Shown piece by piece: positions 37,150 to 46,842 of a DNA stretch of 64,000 bases (position 1 is the first letter of the stretch; every line of letters begins with the position of its first letter). Made by a program: the position numbers and the translations under genes. Source of the DNA: Verrucomicrobiaceae bacterium (GTDB lineage: Bacteria > Verrucomicrobiota > Verrucomicrobiia > Verrucomicrobiales > Verrucomicrobiaceae). The notes under the pieces are model-generated. The model saw only the letters and a list, made by a program, of their open reading frames with translations. It had not been told where the DNA came from and did no database searches. The stretch covers positions 62,001 to 126,000 of the forward strand of contig JABTUN010000001.1 in assembly GCA_015075365.1 (NCBI GenBank), in the 5' to 3' direction.

Positions 37150-40100
37150 ATGTTCAATTGGATCATCAAGAAAATTCTCGGCTCAAAGAACCAGCGCACC
37201 GTGCGCAAGCTCCAGCCCGTCGTCGCCGAGATCAATCGCATCGAGGAACAGCTCCAGCAGGAGGGCGAGCAATCCCTGCGTGACCGGGTGGCCGGGTGGC
37301 AGGAGCAGTTCCGCGCTTTTCACACGCCGCCCTTTCTCGGTGGAGTGGCCCTGCGCATCGCGGATGAAAGCGCGGTCAACGCGGCGCTGGAGGGCATCGC
37401 GCCGTATTTCGCGGCGCTGAAGACGCATTTTGGCTCGCTGGCGGATGATTACCTCGCTCCCGCCGCGTGGGCCTCCGCATCACTGGACGACAAAAAAGCA
37501 CGCATCGACCGCGCGCGCGAGGCATGGAATGAAATCCAGCCTAAATTCGGCGAGATCGAGCAGCGGATGCTCAACGAAATCCTGCCAGCGGCCTACGCGG
37601 TGGTGAAAAACGCCGCGCGCCGCCTGTGCGGACAGGAGATCATGGTGTGTGACATGCCGCTGAAGTGGAACATGGTGCATTTCGATGTGCAGTTGATCGG
37701 CGGCATCGCGCTCCATCGTGGCATGATTGCGGAAATGGCCACCGGCGAAGGCAAGACGCTCGTCGGCACTCTGCCGGTGTTCCTGAACGCCCTGACGGGC
37801 CGTGGCGTGCATGTGATCACCGTAAACGACTACCTGGCCCGCCGTGACAGCGAGTGGATGGGCTTCCTCTACAAGTTCCTTGGCCTCACCGTGGGCTGCA
37901 TCCAGAACGACCAGCCCAGCCACATCCGCGCCGAGCAGTACAAGTGCGACATAACCTACGGCACGAACAGCGAGTTTGGCTTCGATTACCTGCGTGACAA
38001 TGGAATGGCCTCCAGCAAGGACCAGCAGGTGCAGCGCGGGCACTACTTTGCCATCGTCGATGAAGTGGACTCCGTCCTCATCGACGAGGCTCGCACCCCG
38101 CTGATCATCAGCGGTCCGGTCGCTGTCGCCGAGTCCTCGCATCACTACGAGCGCTACAAGCCGCTCGTCGAGCAGCTCGTGCGCCGCCAGACCACGCTGT
38201 GCAACAAGATCGTCAGTGAGGCCAAGGAACTGGCCGAGAAAGGCGAAATGGAGCTGGCGGGCAAGAAGCTCTTCCAAGTGCATCTGGGACAGCCGAAAAA
38301 CCGCGCGCTCATGCGCTGCATGGAGGAGCCGGAGCTGCGCCGTGCGATGGAAAAGGCCGAGCTGGCGCTTTACCAGGACACGCAGAAGGTCGAGTACTTC
38401 AAACTCAAGGAGGAGCTCTATTACTTCATTGAGGAGAAGAACCACGACGCCGACCTGAGCGAAATGGGCCGCACCTTCATCAATCCGGACGATCCCGACG
38501 CCTTCGTGCTGCCGGACATCGCCACGATTTACAGCGAGATCGATGGCGACGCGTCGCTGAGCGATCAGCAGAAGATTCAGAAGAAAAACGAGACGCAGGA
38601 CCGCCTTTCGCATCAAGGCCAGCGCATCCACCAGATCAGCCAGCTACTGCGCGCTTACACACTCTACGAAAAGGACGTCGAGTACGTCGTCGAGGACAAC
38701 AAAGTCATGATCGTCGATGCGCAGACGGGCCGCAAAATGCCCGGACGCCGCTGGAGCGATGGTCTCCATCAAGCCGTCGAGGCCAAGGAAGGCGTGCACA
38801 TCGACGCGGAGACGCAAACGCTCGCTACGATCACGATTCAGAACTACTTCCGCCTTTATCAAAAGCTGGGCGGCATGACCGGCACAGCCGAAACCGACGC
38901 GGCGGAGTTCCACGACATCTACGGCCTCGACGTTCTCACCATTCCGACGAACCGTCCGGTGAGGCGCAAAGACCAGAACGACAGCATCTACAAGACGCGC
39001 CGTGAAAAGTTCAGCGCCGTCATCGAACTCATCAAGGAGCTTCATGCCAAAGGCCAGCCCATCCTTGTCGGCACGGCCAGCGTCGAGGCGTCCGAGACGC
39101 TCAGCCGCATGCTGAAGCTGCAAAAGATCACTCACAACGTGCTCAATGCCAAATACCACCGCCAGGAGGCCGAAATCGTGGCCCGTGCGGGTTTGAAGGG
39201 CGCGGTGACCATTTCCACCAACATGGCCGGTCGTGGAACGGACATCAAACTCGGTGAAGGCGTGGCCGAACTTGGCGGATTGTTCGTTTTGGGCACGGAG
39301 CGGCACGAGAGCCGCCGTGTGGACCGTCAGCTCCGCGGCCGCAGTGCGCGCCAGGGCGACCCGGGCGAGAGCAAGTTCTTCCTCAGCTTTGAAGACGATC
39401 TGATGCGCAACTTCGGCGCCGCCGAGCGCATGACGAAGATGATGGAGCGCTTTGGCATGAAGGAAGGGGAGGAACTGCAGCACCCCTGGCTGAACCGGAG
39501 TGTCGAAACCGCGCAGAAACGCGTCGAGCAGCGCAACTACGTCTGGCGCAAGCGCGTTCTCGAATACGACGACGTGATGAACCAGCAGCGCGAAGTGGTG
39601 TATGAGTGGCGCAACGACGTGCTGACCAGCAACGACACACGCATCCTCATCAACGAGGCTGTCGAGAAGGGCATTCGCGACCGCGTGGGGGAATTCCTGC
39701 CTCAGGAAAAGGCGGACGAGGCCCCGGACCACGAGGGCCTGCTGCACTGGATCAACTCGACCTTCCCGATTGGCCTCAAGGCCGAGGAGGCGGCCTTTGA
39801 GTCGCGTGATTTCGAGGGGAACGTGCAGTTCATCAAGGAGCGCATCCTTCATGCCTACGATGTGAAGGTGCAGGGTGGGAATCCCACCGCGCTGCAGGAG
39901 ATCGAAAAGATGATCCTCCTCAACGCCATCGACCGCCTGTGGCAGGAGCATTTGTACGCGCTCGACGCGCTCAAGGAAGGCGTCAGTCTGCGCACACACG
40001 GCCAGAAAGACCCGCTCGTCGAGTTCAAGCAGGAGGCGTTTGCGGCCTTCTCCATCCTGATGTCGAGCATCAACAGCGAGGTGCTCGGCAATCTATTCCG

Positions 40101-40374
40101 CAGCACACAACAGCTCGCCGCGTTTGAGGCCTTCCTGGCCCAGATGGCCGCCCAAGCCGCCGCCACGGGAGGTGGAGCAGAGGAAAACACGGCCCCGCAG
40201 CGCCGTGACAGGCCAACGGCTGAGGAAACACCGCCCGATGATGGCACGCCGCGGCTCATCATCCCGCAGCGCAGCACCAAACCCGCCCCCAAGTTCCAAA
40301 ACGTCGGCCGCAACGATCCCTGCCCCTGCGGCAGCGGGAAAAAGTACAAGCAGTGCTGCGGGCGTGTTGCCTGA
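37150..40374 (+). CDS. secA: Preprotein translocase ATPase SecA
   Basis: A 1,074-residue SecA, the ATP-driven motor of the Sec pathway at the inner membrane. Nucleotide-binding motifs: IAEMATGEGKTLVGTLP with Walker A at residues 198-203, VHVITVNDYLARRDSEWM, TYGTNSEFGFDYLRDN, and VDEVDSVLIDEARTPLIISG. NBD2 carries ISTNMAGRGTDIKLGEGV and RQLRGRSARQGDPGES. The C-terminal zinc site is GRNDPCPCGSGKKYKQCC, binding SecB and ribosomes. Walker A lies about 95 residues later than in E. coli because of a helical insertion after the N-terminal helix, and a second insertion occurs in NBD1/PPXD (about 350-460); similar long forms occur in Bacteroidetes. The start is MFNWIIKKILGSKNQRT, as in the family. Confidence 0.96.
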   Translation: MFNWIIKKILGSKNQRTVRKLQPVVAEINRIEEQLQQEGEQSLRDRVAGWQEQFRAFHTPPFLGGVALRIADESAVNAALEGIAPYFAALKTHFGSLADDYLAPAAWASASLDDKKARIDRAREAWNEIQPKFGEIEQRMLNEILPAAYAVVKNAARRLCGQEIMVCDMPLKWNMVHFDVQLIGGIALHRGMIAEMATGEGKTLVGTLPVFLNALTGRGVHVITVNDYLARRDSEWMGFLYKFLGLTVGCIQNDQPSHIRAEQYKCDITYGTNSEFGFDYLRDNGMASSKDQQVQRGHYFAIVDEVDSVLIDEARTPLIISGPVAVAESSHHYERYKPLVEQLVRRQTTLCNKIVSEAKELAEKGEMELAGKKLFQVHLGQPKNRALMRCMEEPELRRAMEKAELALYQDTQKVEYFKLKEELYYFIEEKNHDADLSEMGRTFINPDDPDAFVLPDIATIYSEIDGDASLSDQQKIQKKNETQDRLSHQGQRIHQISQLLRAYTLYEKDVEYVVEDNKVMIVDAQTGRKMPGRRWSDGLHQAVEAKEGVHIDAETQTLATITIQNYFRLYQKLGGMTGTAETDAAEFHDIYGLDVLTIPTNRPVRRKDQNDSIYKTRREKFSAVIELIKELHAKGQPILVGTASVEASETLSRMLKLQKITHNVLNAKYHRQEAEIVARAGLKGAVTISTNMAGRGTDIKLGEGVAELGGLFVLGTERHESRRVDRQLRGRSARQGDPGESKFFLSFEDDLMRNFGAAERMTKMMERFGMKEGEELQHPWLNRSVETAQKRVEQRNYVWRKRVLEYDDVMNQQREVVYEWRNDVLTSNDTRILINEAVEKGIRDRVGEFLPQEKADEAPDHEGLLHWINSTFPIGLKAEEAAFESRDFEGNVQFIKERILHAYDVKVQGGNPTALQEIEKMILLNAIDRLWQEHLYALDALKEGVSLRTHGQKDPLVEFKQEAFAAFSILMSSINSEVLGNLFRSTQQLAAFEAFLAQMAAQAAATGGGAEENTAPQRRDRPTAEETPPDDGTPRLIIPQRSTKPAPKFQNVGRNDPCPCGSGKKYKQCCGRVA

Positions 40375-40486
40375 CCCGCCCGTACCGCCCTCAAAGGGCC
40401 GAACTTGGGCACTCCACCCCTCGCCTTTGTTGATGCCGGGCAGAATGCTGCCATCATGAGAGGGCGCGCCGCCCGTCTTATCCGCC

Positions 40487-41803
40487 ATGAACCGCCTTTT
40501 GACCGCCTTTCTCCTTCTCGCCGCGCTAAGCGCGGCTCCGGGCTGCAAACGCATCCAGGACAAGCTGGAGCGCCTGGCGGAAAAAAGCGGCGCCATCCCG
40601 CCCAAGCCGCCGGAAAAACCTGCCGAGCCGCCGCTGACACCGGAGCAGGTGCTGATTGAAAAAAAGCTCCAGGACCCCGGCATGCTCCAGGCGGTGGTCC
40701 CGGAGCCGGAAATCCCAGCCGCGCCAGCCTTTGAGCTGAACAAATCCGCCACCGTGGCCATCCTGGGGTACCACGATGTGCGGGACCGCGGCGGCAGCCC
40801 GATGCTGATCGCCGGGAGCAAATTCCGGGAGCAGATGCAGGCCATCAAGGATTCGAACATCCCTGTCATCCCGCTCGCGGATGTGATGGCCTGGAAACGC
40901 GGAGAGAAGAACATCCCGCAGGAGTCCATCGTGATCACCTTCGACGACGGATGGGAAGGCGTTTACGAGCACGCATTTCCGGTTCTCAAGGAGCTCGGCT
41001 TCCCGTTCACGGTCTATCTTTACAAAAAGTATGTGAACATCGGCGGACGCTCGCTGGGCTGGGAGCAGATCCGTGAAATGATGCAGCATGGCTGTGAAAT
41101 CGGCAGCCACAGCGTGTCCCATGAGAGCCTGAAGAAAAAGCCACGCACGGCGAAGACGGACGCGGACTACCAGCAGTGGATCCTGGCGGAGTTGAAGGAC
41201 TCCCGCGAGTTCCTGGAACAAAATCTGAAGGTCAAGGTGACCTCCTTTGCCTATCCCTATGGCGTGTTTGACGACGAGATCATGAACACCGGCCTTCAGA
41301 TCGGCTACGAGAGCCTCGTGACGGTGAACGGCCAGAAGGTCAACTGGGACACCCCCAACGGAAAGCTCGGACGCTACATCATCCACGGAGACAGCGATAC
41401 GAACTTCAAACTGGCCACCAGCTTCCGCGGCCGCGGCGATGTGGGCTCAAACAAGTTCCTCGTGGCGGATGCAAAGAACGACAAGGGCGAGCAGCTCGTG
41501 AAGCTCACACCCGCGCCCGATTCCACCATCAAGGAGCGCCGGCCGCTCATCGAGGCGGATTTGAAGAATGTGGGGACCGTGGTGCCGGAAAGCATCAAGC
41601 TGCGAGTGGGCGGTCTTGGCACTGTACCGGTGCATTATGATCCGCAGTCGATGATTGTGCGCTTCCAGATGCCATACAAAATCCGCCGGGAAGAGTGCGT
41701 GGTGAGCCTGAGTTTTCAGCGGGAGGCCAGCCTGCCGGCGGAGGTCATCTCATGGCGTTTTCAGGTCGATCTGGCCGCTGCCTACCTGCCGGAGACACCG
41801 TGA
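40487..41803 (+). CDS. Polysaccharide deacetylase family lipoprotein
   Basis: A 438-residue protein with a lipoprotein signal (MNRLLTAFLLLAALSAAPGC, lipobox APGC), so it is likely anchored by lipid in the envelope. After a Pro-rich linker comes a NodB homology domain from about residue 90: VAILGYHDV, SIVITFDDGWEGVYEHAFPV with the catalytic Asp pair, GCEIGSHSVSHESLKKK with the metal-binding SHxxxH, and TSFAYPYGVFDDE. These enzymes remove acetyl or acyl groups from polysaccharide. The last ~110 residues form a C-terminal beta domain. It is followed by the CNNM genes, with no overlap. Confidence 0.88.
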   Translation: MNRLLTAFLLLAALSAAPGCKRIQDKLERLAEKSGAIPPKPPEKPAEPPLTPEQVLIEKKLQDPGMLQAVVPEPEIPAAPAFELNKSATVAILGYHDVRDRGGSPMLIAGSKFREQMQAIKDSNIPVIPLADVMAWKRGEKNIPQESIVITFDDGWEGVYEHAFPVLKELGFPFTVYLYKKYVNIGGRSLGWEQIREMMQHGCEIGSHSVSHESLKKKPRTAKTDADYQQWILAELKDSREFLEQNLKVKVTSFAYPYGVFDDEIMNTGLQIGYESLVTVNGQKVNWDTPNGKLGRYIIHGDSDTNFKLATSFRGRGDVGSNKFLVADAKNDKGEQLVKLTPAPDSTIKERRPLIEADLKNVGTVVPESIKLRVGGLGTVPVHYDPQSMIVRFQMPYKIRREECVVSLSFQREASLPAEVISWRFQVDLAAAYLPETP

Positions 41804-41821
41804 CGAGACGAGGCCACCGCC

Positions 41822-43090
41822 ATGACCGCTCTCATTGTCGCGCTCGCCCTCTTCATCTCGCTTCTGGCGCTACTGGCAGTCATTTCAGCGGCGGAGACGG
41901 CGATCCACAGCGCGCGGGATCTTGAGAAAGAGCTGCTCGCGGCAGGTGAGGGCGCGGTGGCGGAGCGGTTGCGGGAGATCACCTCAAACCCCTTCCGTCA
42001 ACTGCACCGCACGCTGGTTTTGTCCGCGGCGCTGAACCTCGCGCTCGCCACATTGGGCGTGTGGATTGTGACCGGGCCGTTGAAGTTGCTGGGCTGGAAT
42101 CCCTGGCTGGCATCCTCCCTGCTTTTTACCGCCACCGTGATCTTGGGTGACATCGTTCCGAAATTCTTTGCCGTGCGTTCGCCGTCCGGCGTGCTGCTGG
42201 CCAGCCTGCGGCTGCTGCACCCGCTGCGCGTCCTCCTCGATCCCCTGACAGCCTTCACAGAGCGCATGGCGGACCTGCTCCTGCGCAAGCTGGTGCCGCA
42301 TCATGTCAAAACGCGCCTGCGGGTCACGCGGGACGAATTCGAAACGCTGGTGGAGATGCGCCAGGAGCAGGGCCTGCTGAACGAAGACGAAGGCGCCATG
42401 ATCCTCGAAGCGCTCGATATCGAGGACCTGACCGTGCGCGACTGCATGATCCCTCGCGTGGACCTGGCTCTGGTCAGCGCTGAGGACAGCGACACACGCG
42501 TGCAGGCCGTGCTGGAGCGCTCCGCCGGGCGTTTCGTGGTCATTTACGGGGAAACGCCGGACAGCGTGCTAGGCATCATCGACGCCTCCGGGTGGAAGCT
42601 GGCCGGACGCCCCGCGTGGCGTTCCCTGCTGCGCACACCGGCCTTTGTGCCTGAAACCATGCCGGTGCTGGAGGCGCTGGGCCAGCATCTCCAGAACAGC
42701 CCCCTGCCCCTGATCATCGTGGACGAGTATGGCGGCCTCGAGGGCATGATCACCCGCCGGGAAATCGCCGACTGGCTGCTCTATGACGCGGCTCCCTGGC
42801 ACGGTGAGGCCACCGAGATCCGTGAACTGGGCCACGGCCGCTACCTGCTCGACGGTGGCACGCGTCTCGACCATCTTCGTGACGAACTGGGCCTCGAGAT
42901 CGAGGAAACGGCCATCGATACGATCGGCGGCCTTGTTTTCACCCAGCTCGGCCACATTCCGAAGGCGGGTGAGCGCCTCCCCATCGCCGGGGCGGATGTG
43001 AAGGTGCGCCGCGTGGTACGCGCGCGCATTTTGGAACTCGAACTGCGCCTCCCCGCGCGCCACCAGGAGCAGGAGGCCGGTAAAGAATGA
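41822..43090 (+). CDS. CNNM/CorC-type transporter (DUF21-CBS-CorC)
   Basis: A 422-residue inner-membrane protein. Residues 1-150 form the DUF21 domain with hydrophobic helices (IVALALFISLLALLAVISAAETAIHSA, with the conserved small/polar motif SAAETA). Next is a CBS pair (about 205-330: DLTVRDCMIPRVDLALV, PVLEALGQHLQNSPLPLIIV DEYGGLEGMIT), then the CorC/HlyC C-terminal domain (RYLLDGGTRLDHLRDELGLE, FTQLGHIPKAGERL). Family members handle Mg2+ or Co2+ transport. It is the first of a tandem pair with the next gene, 39 bp apart. Confidence 0.88.
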   Translation: MTALIVALALFISLLALLAVISAAETAIHSARDLEKELLAAGEGAVAERLREITSNPFRQLHRTLVLSAALNLALATLGVWIVTGPLKLLGWNPWLASSLLFTATVILGDIVPKFFAVRSPSGVLLASLRLLHPLRVLLDPLTAFTERMADLLLRKLVPHHVKTRLRVTRDEFETLVEMRQEQGLLNEDEGAMILEALDIEDLTVRDCMIPRVDLALVSAEDSDTRVQAVLERSAGRFVVIYGETPDSVLGIIDASGWKLAGRPAWRSLLRTPAFVPETMPVLEALGQHLQNSPLPLIIVDEYGGLEGMITRREIADWLLYDAAPWHGEATEIRELGHGRYLLDGGTRLDHLRDELGLEIEETAIDTIGGLVFTQLGHIPKAGERLPIAGADVKVRRVVRARILELELRLPARHQEQEAGKE

Positions 43091-43129
43091 TCCGTCCCTC
43101 CATCCAGCGCCTCCCCCTCTGATCCGATC

Positions 43130-44089
43130 ATGTTCTGGCTCCTCATCAGCGTCTGCTTTCTGCTTTCCTTCCTGCTCTCAGGGCTGGAGAGCGCTGTGAC
43201 AGCGGTCAGCCGCGTGCGGGTGCGCCACGCCGCCGGGGCTGGAGACCGGCGCGCACGCGGGCTGCTGCCCTTGATCGAGGACCGTGAGGCACTGCTGGGC
43301 TGTGTCACCGTGGCGAATCATATCGTCAATCTCACCGGATTCCTGCTCGTGGCGCTGCCGTTGATCCGCCACGCGTCCGTCGAGCAGGTGGCGGTGACCT
43401 TTGTCGTGGCGCTGCCCTTGTTCCTAGTGGGGCTGGAGGTGCTGCCGAAAAAGCTTTTCCGCCGTTTTCCATGGCGCTCGATGCGCCGCGTGGCGCCGCT
43501 GCTGCATGTGGTGGGCCTCGCGCGCCCCTTGTTCCGCGCCTTCATCAAGCCCCGTTCCTCTCCGGAGCTGGATGCACCGCTGGCCGCGGAAACCGGCGGT
43601 CAGGGCTCCCAAGGCCGTCTGGACTTGAAGGCGCTCGCCGTGGATCTCGCCGCGGAACAGCAGCTTTCCCCCTTTGCCACTCGGATCATCACCAACATCC
43701 TCGACTACCAGCGGCGCAAGACAGGTGATGTCATGACGCCGCTGAACCGCAGCGTGGCCCTGCCGGCGGATCTGCCTGTCGCCGCGGCTCTCATCGTCGC
43801 ACGGGAGCAGCAGTCCGCGCTGCTGCCGGTGCTTGGGGATGATGGAGCGTTCATCGGCGTGCTCGACGCGAACGAACTGCCCCCTGCCCTGCCCCCGGAC
43901 CGCCTGGTGCGGCAGCACATGCGCACGCTCGATACCGTCCACGCGGAGGATCCCGCGCTGCGAACACTCCAGCGTCTGCGCAAGCTCGGCCGCCGCATGG
44001 CCGTGGTGATGGACGCCCAGAACCGTCCCGTGGGCCTGGTGTCAGAGGACCAGTTGCTCGCGCCGCTCATGGAGGCGCCTGGGGTGTGA
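43130..44089 (+). CDS. Second DUF21-CBS membrane protein, without CorC domain
   Basis: A 319-residue paralogue of the preceding protein. The DUF21 part is MFWLLISVCFLLSFLLSGLESAVTAVSRVRV and further helices (VANHIVNLTGFLLVALPL, VTFVVALPLFLVGLEVLP). A CBS pair follows at about 200-315 (TGDVMTPLNRSVALPADLPV; RMAVVMDAQNRPVGLVSEDQLL). The CorC C-terminal domain is absent, so this may be the partner in a heteromeric assembly with the longer neighbour. Metal transport is inferred from family membership only. Confidence 0.83.
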   Translation: MFWLLISVCFLLSFLLSGLESAVTAVSRVRVRHAAGAGDRRARGLLPLIEDREALLGCVTVANHIVNLTGFLLVALPLIRHASVEQVAVTFVVALPLFLVGLEVLPKKLFRRFPWRSMRRVAPLLHVVGLARPLFRAFIKPRSSPELDAPLAAETGGQGSQGRLDLKALAVDLAAEQQLSPFATRIITNILDYQRRKTGDVMTPLNRSVALPADLPVAAALIVAREQQSALLPVLGDDGAFIGVLDANELPPALPPDRLVRQHMRTLDTVHAEDPALRTLQRLRKLGRRMAVVMDAQNRPVGLVSEDQLLAPLMEAPGV

Positions 44090-44174
44090 CTGCCGGCGGA
44101 TCTCCGCAGACGGAGCATTCCCCGCCAGGGGGCGGTCCTTGCATCAGGTGCCACGGCATGATACAGACGGGTGC

Positions 44175-44435
44175 ATGCCCCGTGCGTCCTTCTTCATTCT
44201 GTCCATCACGCTGCCCTTCGCCCTGAGCAGCTGCCAGCTCATCGCCAGTGCGGTGAACACGGCCGCGCGCCTGTGGCCGCTGCTGCTGGTCGAAAATAAA
44301 ACGGGCGGATCAAAGCCCGGTGCCCTGGGCATCGAATCCCGCGCCAGGCAGATCGATCACGCGCCGGAGTTCGACGGACGGATGAACTGGGTCACAAACG
44401 CCCCCCGCCCCCGCCAGGGCGTGGCGGCACGCTAA
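44175..44435 (+). CDS. Small putative lipoprotein
   Basis: An 86-residue protein with a lipoprotein signal: MPRASFFILSITLPFALSSC, lipobox LSSC, followed by a short hydrophobic stretch (LIASAVNTAARLWPLLLVEN) and a basic tail (IESRARQIDH...RPRQGVAAR). No family recognised. Its stop codon abuts the sufS start (TAAATG at 44433-44438), so it may be co-transcribed with sufS; whether it is functional is not proven. Confidence 0.6.
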   Translation: MPRASFFILSITLPFALSSCQLIASAVNTAARLWPLLLVENKTGGSKPGALGIESRARQIDHAPEFDGRMNWVTNAPRPRQGVAAR

Positions 44436-45668
44436 ATGGAACGCATCATCATGGACTGGCAGCGCATCCGCTCTGATTTCCCCATCCTCGACCAGCAGGT
44501 GAACGGCCACCCGCTCGTCTATCTCGACAGCGCGGCCTCCTCCCAGAAGCCTCGCGCCGTCATCGACTCCCTCGTGCGCTTTTATGAGCGCGACAACGCC
44601 AATGTCCACCGCGCGCTGCACGAACTGAGCAACCGTGCCACCGACGCCTTCGAATCCGTGCGTGGCAAGGTGGCCCGCTTCATCGGCGCGGCCTCGGAAG
44701 ATGAGATCATCTTCACCCGCGGCACCACGGAGGGCATCAACCTCGTCGCCAACAGCTGGGCCTGCGCCAACCTGAAGCCCGGCGATGTCATCCTCACATC
44801 CTCCATGGAGCATCACAGCGGCCTTGTGCCCTGGCAGCTCGCCGCGCAGCGCACCGGCGCCACACTGCGGCACATCCCCGTGCTCGACGACGGCACGCTC
44901 GACATGGACGCCTTTGAAAAGCTGCTCACACCGGAGGTCCGGCTCCTCTCCATCGTCCACATCTCCAACTCCCTTGGCACGATCAATCCGGTGCGTGAGA
45001 TGGTCGCCCGGGCGAAAAAAACCGGCGCGGTGACCCTCGTCGATGCCGCCCAGAGCACCGGCCATGTGCCGCTGAATATCGCGGACATCGGCTGTGACTT
45101 CCTGGTCTTCTCTGGACACAAGATCTGCGCCCCCACCGGCATCGGCGTTCTCTACGGACGCTACTCGCTGCTCGAAAGCATGCCGCCCTGGCACGGCGGC
45201 GGCGAGATGATCCTCCAGGTGCGCCTGGAGGCCAGCACTTACAAGCCCCCGCCTGCGCGCTTCGAAGCAGGCACGCCGGACATCGCTGGTGTGATCGGCC
45301 TGGGCGCCGCCATCGACTACTTGCAGGCCGTCGGCCTCGAAAACATCGAAAAACACGGCCTTGAACTCGCTTCGCGGGCCCTGACGCGGCTCGATGAAAT
45401 CCCCGGCATCCGCATTTTGGGCCCCAAATCCGGCCCGCGCGGCTCGCTCGTCGCCTTTCACGCCGAATGGGCGCATCCGCATGATCTGGTCGAATTCGCC
45501 AACAGCCACGGCATCGCCATGCGCGGCGGCCATCATTGCACGCAGCCGCTCATGAAGCGATTCCAGGTGCCAGGCACCACACGCGCCAGTTTTTACCTCT
45601 ACAACACGCCGGAGGAGATCGACCGCCTCGCGGAGGTCCTTGCCGCCGCGCGGAAATTCTTTGCTTGA
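44436..45668 (+). CDS. sufS: Cysteine desulfurase SufS
   Basis: A 410-residue group II cysteine desulfurase; it takes sulfur from L-cysteine with pyridoxal phosphate and hands it to the SufU scaffold for iron-sulfur cluster assembly in the cytoplasm. Visible motifs are LVYLDSAASSQKPRAVID, RALHELSNRATDAFE, IIFTRGTTEGINLVANSW, VDAAQSTGHVPL, the PLP lysine in FLVFSGHKICAPTGIGVLYG, and the active-site Cys in MRGGHHCTQPLMK near residue 366. An alternative start at 44451 would remove five residues. sufU follows at once. The standalone sufSU pair without sufBCD nearby is a partial layout. Confidence 0.94.
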   Translation: MERIIMDWQRIRSDFPILDQQVNGHPLVYLDSAASSQKPRAVIDSLVRFYERDNANVHRALHELSNRATDAFESVRGKVARFIGAASEDEIIFTRGTTEGINLVANSWACANLKPGDVILTSSMEHHSGLVPWQLAAQRTGATLRHIPVLDDGTLDMDAFEKLLTPEVRLLSIVHISNSLGTINPVREMVARAKKTGAVTLVDAAQSTGHVPLNIADIGCDFLVFSGHKICAPTGIGVLYGRYSLLESMPPWHGGGEMILQVRLEASTYKPPPARFEAGTPDIAGVIGLGAAIDYLQAVGLENIEKHGLELASRALTRLDEIPGIRILGPKSGPRGSLVAFHAEWAHPHDLVEFANSHGIAMRGGHHCTQPLMKRFQVPGTTRASFYLYNTPEEIDRLAEVLAAARKFFA

Positions 45669-45702
45669 AGCCCTACGCGCCCTGCGCTTTCCGACCCGCG
45701 TC

Positions 45703-46140
45703 ATGTCCCCCGAAGAACTCCGCGATCTCTACCAGCAGGTGATCCTCGACCACTCGCGCAAACCGCGCAATCAAGGCGAGATCCCGCCGCCCTGCCTGCA
45801 CGCGCACGGCGACAATCCCTCCTGCGGCGATGAGATCGACCTGTGGGTGCGCCTCGACGGCCAGAACCGGATCGAGGATGTCAAATTCACCGGCCAGGGC
45901 TGCGCCATCAGCCAGGCCAGCGCCTCCATGATGACCGTGAAGGTCAAGGGCCGCTCCACCACCGAGGCTGCCTCCATGCGTGAAGACTTCCGCCGCGTCG
46001 TCATGGGCGATGGAAAGCCGCAGGACGAGGATGCGCTCGGCGAACTCACGCTCCTTGAAGGCGTGCAAAAATTCCCCCAGCGCGTCAAATGCGCCATGCT
46101 CGCCTGGCGCGCCCTCGAGCAGGCGCTGGAGGGGAAATGA
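45703..46140 (+). CDS. sufU: Iron-sulfur cluster assembly protein SufU
   Basis: A 145-residue SufU/IscU-type protein that receives sulfur from SufS. The three conserved Cys are in HAHGDNPSCGDEIDL, FTGQGCAISQASASMM and FPQRVKCAMLAWRALE, and the SufU-specific insertion (TTEAASMREDFRRVVMGDGKPQ) is present between the second and third Cys. The start at 45703 (MSPEELRDLYQQVILDH) matches the family. It follows sufS by 34 bp and precedes trmO by 12 bp. Confidence 0.94.
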   Translation: MSPEELRDLYQQVILDHSRKPRNQGEIPPPCLHAHGDNPSCGDEIDLWVRLDGQNRIEDVKFTGQGCAISQASASMMTVKVKGRSTTEAASMREDFRRVVMGDGKPQDEDALGELTLLEGVQKFPQRVKCAMLAWRALEQALEGK

Positions 46141-46152
46141 CCGCCGCAGGCC

Positions 46153-46827
46153 ATGCATGCGCTGAATGTCATCGCCACGCTGCGCACCTGCTACACGGAC
46201 AAGTTCGGCGTGCCGCGTCAATCAGGTCTTGTTCCCGCGGCCTGGGGCGTGATCGAGTTTGAGCCGGCCTACCGCCGGATTGAGGCGGTGCGCGGCATCG
46301 AGGAATTCAGCCATCTGTGGCTCATCACGCAGTTTCACCTCGTGAATGACGAACCGGCGTCCTTGACCGTGCGGCCGCCAAGGCTCGGCGGGAACGAGAA
46401 ACGCGGTGTTTTTGCCACGCGGTCGCCGTTCCGGCCGAATCGCCTCACCTTGAGCGTCGTGAAGCTCGATCGAGTGGACCTCGAAGGTGACGCAGCGCCG
46501 CGATTGTTCGTCTCTGGTGTCGATCTGGTCGATGGCACGCCTGTTTTCGACATCAAACCCTACATCCGCTACGCTGACAGCCTGCCAGATGCCCGCAGCG
46601 GCTTTGCGGACCAGACTCCGCCGCGTGTCCCGGTCATTTGGGAATGTGAAAGCGCCGTTCCTGCCGGAGTGAAGCTCATCATCGACCAAACACTGGCCCT
46701 GCAACCGCAACCGGCTTATCACGACGAACCAGACCGCCTCTACGCGACGGAAATCGCCGGCTGGCGGGTGAAATGGATCGCACGGGAGGATGGCGCGCGC
46801 GTGCGGAGTTGCGCGGCGGTCGAGTAG
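46153..46827 (+). CDS. trmO: tRNA (t6A37) N6-methyltransferase TrmO
   Basis: A 224-residue TrmO (TsaA/YaeB) protein that uses SAM to methylate N6-threonylcarbamoyladenosine at tRNA position 37. Family blocks are IATLRTCYTDKFGVPRQSGL near the start, IEEFSHLWLITQFH (residues about 50-63), KRGVFATRSPFRPNRLTLSV, with the SPxRPNP-like loop, and DLVDGTPVFDIKPYI (DGTPxLDIKPY). It is predicted to be cytoplasmic, and is close to sufSU but not clearly in the same pathway. Confidence 0.92.
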   Translation: MHALNVIATLRTCYTDKFGVPRQSGLVPAAWGVIEFEPAYRRIEAVRGIEEFSHLWLITQFHLVNDEPASLTVRPPRLGGNEKRGVFATRSPFRPNRLTLSVVKLDRVDLEGDAAPRLFVSGVDLVDGTPVFDIKPYIRYADSLPDARSGFADQTPPRVPVIWECESAVPAGVKLIIDQTLALQPQPAYHDEPDRLYATEIAGWRVKWIAREDGARVRSCAAVE

Positions 46828-46842
46828 CGGCCATTTCGACGA

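Noticed and set aside
37150..40374. Late Walker A and insertions in SecA as a novelty
   Set aside because: Long SecA forms with comparable insertions are known in Bacteroidetes and related groups, so this is likely phylum-typical.
44436..46140. sufS-sufU as an incomplete Suf operon of special interest
   Set aside because: Split Suf gene sets are common; the rest may lie elsewhere in the chromosome.
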